DNA of 8,938 bases, taken from contig URTH01000062.1 in assembly GCA_900550775.1 (NCBI GenBank), positions 1-8,938 of the forward strand, in the 5' to 3' direction. Shown here one piece after another: positions 4,891-8,938 of this stretch. The position numbers and the translations under genes were made by a program. The stretch's first letter is position 1. Each line of letters begins with the position of its first letter. This DNA is from an uncultured Eubacteriales bacterium (GTDB lineage Bacteria > Bacillota > Clostridia > Monoglobales > Monoglobaceae). The notes beneath the pieces are model-generated. The model was not told the DNA's origin and did not search any database. It was given only the letters and a program-made list of their open reading frames with translations.

Positions 4891-6666
4891 ATGTATTATT
4901 CCAGCGGAAATTATGAGGCGTTTGTAACGCCAAAAAAACCCAAAAACGCGGATCAGATGTCTGCCTATATTGTGGGCAGCGGCCTTGCGGCGCTGACTGC
5001 GGCCTGCTATCTCGTCCGCGACGGGCGGATGGACGGAAAATCCGTGCATATTTTAGAAAAAGGCAATCTGCCCGGCGGTGCGTGCGACGGGTATCGGTTT
5101 GAAAACATCGGCTATGTCATGCGCGGCGGCCGGGAGATGGACAATCATTTTGAGGTGATGTGGGATTTGTTCCGTTCGATTCCGTCCATCGAGACGGAGG
5201 GCGTCAGCGTATTGGACGAATATTATTGGCTCAACAAGGAGGACCCGAATTATTCGCTCTGCCGCGCGACCGTCGACTGCGGTCAGGACGCGCATACGGA
5301 TGGAAAATTCGGATTGTCCGACCGCGGCGCAATGGAGATCATGAAGTTATTTTTTACGCCGGACGAGGATCTGGCGGATTTGCGGATCACCGATGTTTTT
5401 GATGATGCGGTGCTGGATTCCAACTTCTGGCTTTACTGGCGCACCATGTTTGCCTTTGAAAACTGGCACAGTGCGCTGGAGATGAAGCTGTATATCCGCC
5501 GTTTTATTCACCATATCGGGGGACTTCCCGATTTTAAGGCGCTGCGCTTTACCAGGTACAATCAGTACGAATCCATGATTTTGCCGATGGTGCGGTATTT
5601 AGAGGGATTCGGCGTTCAGTTTCATTACGGAGTGCAGGTGGTTAACGTGCGGTTCTCGTGCGATGCGGAAAAGAAGGTTGCCGCTGCGATTGACGTGAAA
5701 AGGGACGGCAAGGGGGACATCATCACCCTGACGGAAAAGGATTTGGTGTTTATCACCAACGGCGGCTGCGTGGAAAATTCCTCGATCGGGGATCAGAATA
5801 CCCCGGCGGTGTTTGATACAGAGATCAGACCGGGCGGCGGCTGGGACATGTGGCGCAAGATTGCGGCGCAGGATCCGGCGTTCGGACATCCGGACAAGTT
5901 TTGCTATGACCCGGAGCAGAGCAACTGGATGAGCGCCACCGTAGAAACGTTGGATGAAAAGATCATTCCCTATATCAAAAAGATCTGCAAACGCGATCCG
6001 TTTACCGGCGGCGTAGTGACCGGCGGCATCGTGACGGCAAAGGATTCGTCCTGGCTGCTCAGCTGGACGATAAACCGTCAGCCGCAGTTTAAAGAGCAGC
6101 CGAAAGGACACTGCCTGGTTTGGGTTTACGGCTTGTTCAGCGACAAAAAAGGGGATTATATCAAAAAGCCGATGCGCGACTGCACCGGCATGGAAATCTG
6201 CATGGAGTGGCTCTATCATATCGGCGTGCCGGAGGATCAGATTCTGGAGCTTGCAAAGCACAGTGCCAACACGGTTCCCTGTATGATGCCCTATATCACG
6301 GCGTTTTTTATGCCGCGCGCCGAGGGAGACCGCCCCAAGGTTGTGCCGGACGGTGCGGTGAATTTTGCCTTTTTGGGACAGTTTGCCGAGACAAAACGGG
6401 ATACCATTTTTACGACGGAATATTCGATGCGCACTGCGATGGAGGCGGTCTATACCTTGCTTTCCATCGACCGCGGCGTGCCGGAGGTCTGGGGCAGCAC
6501 CTACGATGTCCGCGATCTGCTGGACGCGACCGTAAAGCTGCGTGACGGCAAAAAGATTACCGATATGGAGCTTGGCCTGGTTGAAAAGCTGGCGCTGAAA
6601 AAGATCCTGGCAAAGATTGCAGGAACGGACATTGAAAAACTGCTCAAAGAATACCATGTGATATAA
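4891..6666 (+). CDS. ohyA: Oleate hydratase (FAD-dependent fatty acid double-bond hydratase, MCRA family)
   Basis: A 591-residue protein of the myosin-cross-reactive-antigen family (PF06100). The family adds water to the cis-9 double bond of oleic and related unsaturated fatty acids to give 10-hydroxy acids. The N-terminal FAD-binding motif is VGSGLAALTAA (28-38), with the strand ending at Glu56 and a PGGACDG loop (61-67). The catalytic loop RGGREMDNHFE (78-88) carries Glu82, and YIRRFIHHIGG (201-211) carries Tyr201. These correspond to the catalytic Glu/Tyr pair of characterised hydratases (E122/Y241 in the Elizabethkingia enzyme). Other family blocks are RFTRYNQYESMILPM (219-233), VTGGIVTAKDSSWLLSWTIN (376-395) and NTVPCMMPYITAFFMPR (460-476). 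The start is the ATG at 4891, 6 nt after AAAGGAGG (4878-4884). ATG 4885 and the TTG at 4843 inside dctM are less likely. Roles proposed for the family are detoxification of unsaturated fatty acids and lipid mediator formation. Confidence 0.96.
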   Translation: MYYSSGNYEAFVTPKKPKNADQMSAYIVGSGLAALTAACYLVRDGRMDGKSVHILEKGNLPGGACDGYRFENIGYVMRGGREMDNHFEVMWDLFRSIPSIETEGVSVLDEYYWLNKEDPNYSLCRATVDCGQDAHTDGKFGLSDRGAMEIMKLFFTPDEDLADLRITDVFDDAVLDSNFWLYWRTMFAFENWHSALEMKLYIRRFIHHIGGLPDFKALRFTRYNQYESMILPMVRYLEGFGVQFHYGVQVVNVRFSCDAEKKVAAAIDVKRDGKGDIITLTEKDLVFITNGGCVENSSIGDQNTPAVFDTEIRPGGGWDMWRKIAAQDPAFGHPDKFCYDPEQSNWMSATVETLDEKIIPYIKKICKRDPFTGGVVTGGIVTAKDSSWLLSWTINRQPQFKEQPKGHCLVWVYGLFSDKKGDYIKKPMRDCTGMEICMEWLYHIGVPEDQILELAKHSANTVPCMMPYITAFFMPRAEGDRPKVVPDGAVNFAFLGQFAETKRDTIFTTEYSMRTAMEAVYTLLSIDRGVPEVWGSTYDVRDLLDATVKLRDGKKITDMELGLVEKLALKKILAKIAGTDIEKLLKEYHVI

Positions 6667-6670
6667 CGCG

Positions 6671-6702
6671 CAAGGGACGGCGAAAGCCGCCCCTTGTTTT
6701 TT
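6671..6702 (+). terminator. Intrinsic terminator after oleate hydratase
   Basis: CAAGGG-A-CGGC (6671-6681) pairs with GCCG-C-CCCTTG (6686-6696), with one A/C mismatch and a GAAA tetraloop (6682-6685). Six T follow (6697-6702). It begins 4 nt after the hydratase stop and marks the end of the transporter/hydratase operon. Confidence 0.93.
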
Positions 6703-6707
6703 GGGGA

Positions 6708-6736
6708 TTTACAGACAAGAAAAAGTGTGATATACT
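6708..6736 (+). promoter_or_regulatory. Sigma-A promoter of the two-component system
   Basis: TTTACA (6708-6713), a 17-nt spacer and TATACT (6731-6736) with an extended TGA in front (6728-6730). It starts 5 nt after the T-tract of the preceding terminator. TATAC-N5-GTATA (6731-6745) overlaps the -10 and could be a regulatory site. A further TATAAT (6742-6747) has no -35 at proper spacing. Confidence 0.7.
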
Positions 6737-6762
6737 GCACGTATAATCGGCACAAGGAATTT

Positions 6763-6778
6763 GGCGCGGCGCGGCGCC
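6763..6778 (+). repeat. Triple GGCGC repeat in the leader of the response regulator
   Basis: Three tandem GGCGC units (6763-6777) plus a final C form a very GC-rich patch in the otherwise AT-rich 5' leader. GGCGC (6763-6767) can pair with GCGCC (6774-6778) over a 6-nt loop. It may fold in the leader 41 nt before the start codon, but no T-tract follows. Function unknown. Confidence 0.35.
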
Positions 6779-6819
6779 CTTTCAAAGCCTTATGTCTATG
6801 AGTGAAAGAAGGGAAAAGG

Positions 6820-7494
6820 ATGCGCATTTTGGTGGTAGAGGATGAGCGGGATTTAAACCGCGTTTTGTGCAAGCGGCTCGGTCAGGAGGGATATTGCACC
6901 GATGCGGTCTTTGATGGCGCTGCGGCGCTGGACTATTTGCAGACCGGCGAATTTGACGCGGTTATTATGGATATTATGATGCCAAAGCTGAGCGGTATGG
7001 ACGCAGTCAAGGCGATGCGCAGCCGCGGCGATAAAACGCCGGTTTTGTTCCTGACGGCAAGGGACAGCGTGGCAGACCGTGTGGCCGGACTGGACATTGG
7101 GGCGGAGGATTATCTGGTAAAGCCCTTTGCCTTTGAAGAGCTTTTGGCGCGGCTGCGCGTGATGCTGCGCAAGGCGGCCGGCAATCCCACCAATGTCTAT
7201 CAGGTTGCTGATCTGACCCTGGACGCAGCAGCACATACGGTGCGGCGCGGCGGCGAGGTCATCAATCTTTCCGCCAAAGAATTTGATATCTTAGAATACC
7301 TGATGCGAAATCAGGGGATTGTGCTCAGCCGTGAAAAGATCGAAAACCATGTATGGAATTTTGATTACATGGGCGGCACCAATGTGGTTGATGTTTACAT
7401 AAGATATCTGCGCAAAAAGATTGACGAGGGACACGCGCTAAAACTGATTCATACCATCCGCGGCAGCGGCTATGTTTTGAGGGAAACGCTATGA
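6820..7494 (+). CDS. OmpR/PhoB-family response regulator
   Basis: A 224-residue two-domain transcription factor. The receiver domain (1-116) has the acidic pair Glu8/Asp9, phosphoacceptor Asp51 in VIMDIMMPKLSG, switch Thr79 (LFLTARD) and Lys101 (LVKPFAFEELLARL). The winged-helix DNA-binding domain (about 127-222) has LSAKEFDILEYLMRNQGIVL followed by NVVDVYIRYLRKKID and HTIRGSGYVL. The ATG at 6820 is chosen: GAAGGG (6808-6813) is 6 nt upstream and the protein then starts MRILVVEDE as its relatives do. An in-frame GTG at 6802 would add six residues. The stop overlaps the kinase start (ATGA). It should be phosphorylated by the kinase encoded next and act on its own or nearby promoters. Targets are not evident; the upstream transporter/hydratase operon is a candidate by proximity only. 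Confidence 0.95.
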   Translation: MRILVVEDERDLNRVLCKRLGQEGYCTDAVFDGAAALDYLQTGEFDAVIMDIMMPKLSGMDAVKAMRSRGDKTPVLFLTARDSVADRVAGLDIGAEDYLVKPFAFEELLARLRVMLRKAAGNPTNVYQVADLTLDAAAHTVRRGGEVINLSAKEFDILEYLMRNQGIVLSREKIENHVWNFDYMGGTNVVDVYIRYLRKKIDEGHALKLIHTIRGSGYVLRETL

Positions 7495-8864
7495 ACCGAT
7501 TATCCATTAAACTCAGAATCACGCTGTGGTACACGCTGATTATGGTTGCCATAGCGACGGCGGCGCTGATGATTATGTTCAGCTGGAGCCGCACCATCAT
7601 TAGTCGGGACATCACCGGCAGATTGGCCAGGACAGTCAATAACAGCGCACGGATGCAGGTGGATCCGCAGGGCAGAGTGCGTATCGGCCCCGATTTCATG
7701 TATTTTGAAAACGGCGTGCATCTTGCCCTGTATCAGAGCGGCGAGCGGCTGGCCGGACAGATTCCCTTTGCGGCGGCCGAGGACGCGGATTTTGTTGCCG
7801 ATCAGGTGCAGACGCTAAACAGCAGCGGAACATTCTGCTATATTTTAGATAAGGAAATCCCGATTCCGGGCGGAGAGAGTCTTTGGCTGCGCGGCGCGGT
7901 CTCTGTCAATGCGGAGGAATATATGCTGCGTTCGGTCATCAAGACCAACCTTATTGTGACGGTTATTTTGATTCTTGCCGCGGCAGTCGGCGGATACTTG
8001 ATTGTAAAAAGAGCCTTAAAGCCGGTGAATGCCATACGAAAAACGGCAAAGGAAATCAGCGAAAGCCGGGATTTGTCCAGGCGGATTTCCATCGCGGGGA
8101 CGGACGAGATTTCGCAGCTGGCGATCACCTTTGACGAAATGCTGACGCGGATTGAACAGGCGATGGAGCGGGAAAAACAGTTTACCTCGGATGTCTCACA
8201 CGAATTGCGCACGCCGGTAGCCGTTATTATGTCGGAGTGCGAATATATGCGGGACTGTGCCAAGACGCAGGAGGAATGGCAGGAGTCGGCTGCCTCGGTG
8301 ATGCGCCAGAGCGAAAGGATGCGAAAGCTGATTGCGGAACTGCTCAGCTTTTCCAGAATGGACAACGGAACGCAGCAGCTGCAGACCGAGGTTTTGGACT
8401 TTAGTGAGCTTTTGACCTTTGTCTGTGAGGAACAGCGCGAGATTCACGGGAGCGAAACGCCGCTTTTAACCAAAATTATTCCATCGGTCTATGTAGAGGG
8501 AGATCGGTTTTTGCTGACGCGGCTGCTGATTAACCTGATCAGCAACGCCTATCAATATAACCGCGACAACCGGGAGATCCTTGTCTCCTTAGAAGCGGCA
8601 GAGGACACGGTTTGCGTTTCGGTGCAGGATCACGGAATCGGCATCAAAGAGGAAGAACAAGAAAAGATATGGGAGCGCTTTTATCAGGTGGATCCGTCCC
8701 GCAGCAAGGACGGCAGCAACAGTATGGGGCTGGGACTTTCTATGGTGCGCTGGATTGCGCGGCAGCACGGCGGAGATGTGACGGTAAGAAGTGCGCCCGG
8801 CGTGGGATCCACTTTTCTTTTTACGATGCCGCGCGTTAAAAAAATGGAAGATAAGGAGTGTTAA
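7491..8864 (+). CDS. Membrane sensor histidine kinase (HAMP, HisKA, HATPase_c)
   Basis: A 457-residue partner of the response regulator. Membrane segment 1 lies at about 11-31. An extracytoplasmic sensor region of about 115 residues (33-149) follows, then segment 2 (about 150-172). A HAMP linker covers about 172-225. The HisKA dimerisation helix carries the phosphorylated His237 (FTSDVSHELRTPVAVIMSE). The ATPase domain has the N box LLINLISNAYQYN (Asn352), the G1 box DHGIGI (Asp380), WERFYQVD and the G2 box GLGLSMV (413-419), and ends in GSTFLFTMP. All catalytic motifs are intact. The sensor region matches no domain I can recognise, so the signal is unknown. Its ATG overlaps the regulator stop by 4 nt (ATGA), and its end appears to overlap the next gene by 7 nt. 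Confidence 0.95.
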   Translation: MNRLSIKLRITLWYTLIMVAIATAALMIMFSWSRTIISRDITGRLARTVNNSARMQVDPQGRVRIGPDFMYFENGVHLALYQSGERLAGQIPFAAAEDADFVADQVQTLNSSGTFCYILDKEIPIPGGESLWLRGAVSVNAEEYMLRSVIKTNLIVTVILILAAAVGGYLIVKRALKPVNAIRKTAKEISESRDLSRRISIAGTDEISQLAITFDEMLTRIEQAMEREKQFTSDVSHELRTPVAVIMSECEYMRDCAKTQEEWQESAASVMRQSERMRKLIAELLSFSRMDNGTQQLQTEVLDFSELLTFVCEEQREIHGSETPLLTKIIPSVYVEGDRFLLTRLLINLISNAYQYNRDNREILVSLEAAEDTVCVSVQDHGIGIKEEEQEKIWERFYQVDPSRSKDGSNSMGLGLSMVRWIARQHGGDVTVRSAPGVGSTFLFTMPRVKKMEDKEC

Positions 8865-8938
8865 CATCGAAAAAATACTTATTGCCGCACAGCGGAAAAT
8901 TTTATAAGGCGAATCTGCATTGCCATTCTACGGTGTCG
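8858..8938 (+). CDS. PHP-domain protein, N-terminal fragment cut by the window edge
   Basis: The open frame after the TAA at 8852-8854 reads (M)LTSKKYLLP, then HSGKFYKANLHCHSTVS, to the last base. KANLHCHSTVS is the first metal-binding motif (HxHS) of the PHP (polymerase and histidinol phosphatase) family of metal-dependent phosphoesterases. The best start is the GTG at 8858, overlapping the kinase stop by 7 nt; a GGAAG at 8846-8850 gives 7-nt spacing. An in-frame TTG at 8882 has no Shine-Dalgarno. The AAGGAG at 8853-8858 is too close to the GTG, so the true start remains uncertain. Translational coupling to the kinase is suggested. Substrate, length and any further domains lie outside the window. 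Confidence 0.65.
   Translation, partial: MLTSKKYLLPHSGKFYKANLHCHSTVS

Noticed and set aside
5599..6657. Long minus-strand ORF (352 residues) opposite oleate hydratase
   Set aside because: It is a shadow of the hydratase reading frame. The His/Arg-rich composition is an artefact of antisense GC-rich codons.
1..8938. CRISPR array, tRNA, rRNA, transposase or integrase
   Set aside because: No regularly spaced repeats, cloverleaf-like segments, rRNA motifs or DDE/tyrosine/serine recombinase proteins were found on either strand.

Overview
The window looks like the chromosome of a Firmicute, probably a gut-type Clostridia. The signs are strong AAGGAG-type Shine-Dalgarno sites, sigma-A promoters, intrinsic terminators ending in T-tracts, a TRAP transporter beside an oleate hydratase, and an HPr-fold protein that keeps the Ser46-type site. 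No rRNA, tRNA, CRISPR array, insertion sequence or integrase was seen. The species cannot be named from the sequence.

Region 1 (about 1-1537) is AT-rich and holds small regulators. A short XRE-type repressor is encoded on the minus strand (77-346). A 58-residue Arc-like ribbon-helix-helix protein (556-732) is divergent from it, with a 10-bp inverted repeat between the two. Next comes a HigBA-type toxin-antitoxin operon (833-1483), with a consensus promoter, two tandem palindromic operators and its own terminator. This part reads like accessory, horizontally moving DNA.

Region 2 (about 1598-6702) is richer in GC and reads as one rightward operon ending in a strong intrinsic terminator. It encodes an HPr-like protein without the phosphocarrier histidine, the three TRAP subunits (DctP lipoprotein, DctQ small permease, DctM large permease), and a complete oleate hydratase. 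The hydratase follows dctM by 31 nt. This suggests that the TRAP substrate (some carboxylate) and unsaturated fatty acid hydration are connected, or at least co-regulated. The 108-nt dctQ-dctM gap and the 74-nt gap before dctP both contain RNA-structure potential.

Region 3 (6708-8938) starts with its own promoter just after the terminator. It carries an OmpR-family response regulator and a membrane histidine kinase overlapping by 4 nt, then the first codons of a PHP-domain metallohydrolase-like protein that runs off the window. The two-component system may sense an envelope or fatty-acid signal relevant to the neighbouring operon, but only proximity supports that.

The best candidates for something not well described are the TRAP plus oleate hydratase operon headed by a Crh-like HPr paralogue, and the possible alternative RNA pairings just ahead of dctM.
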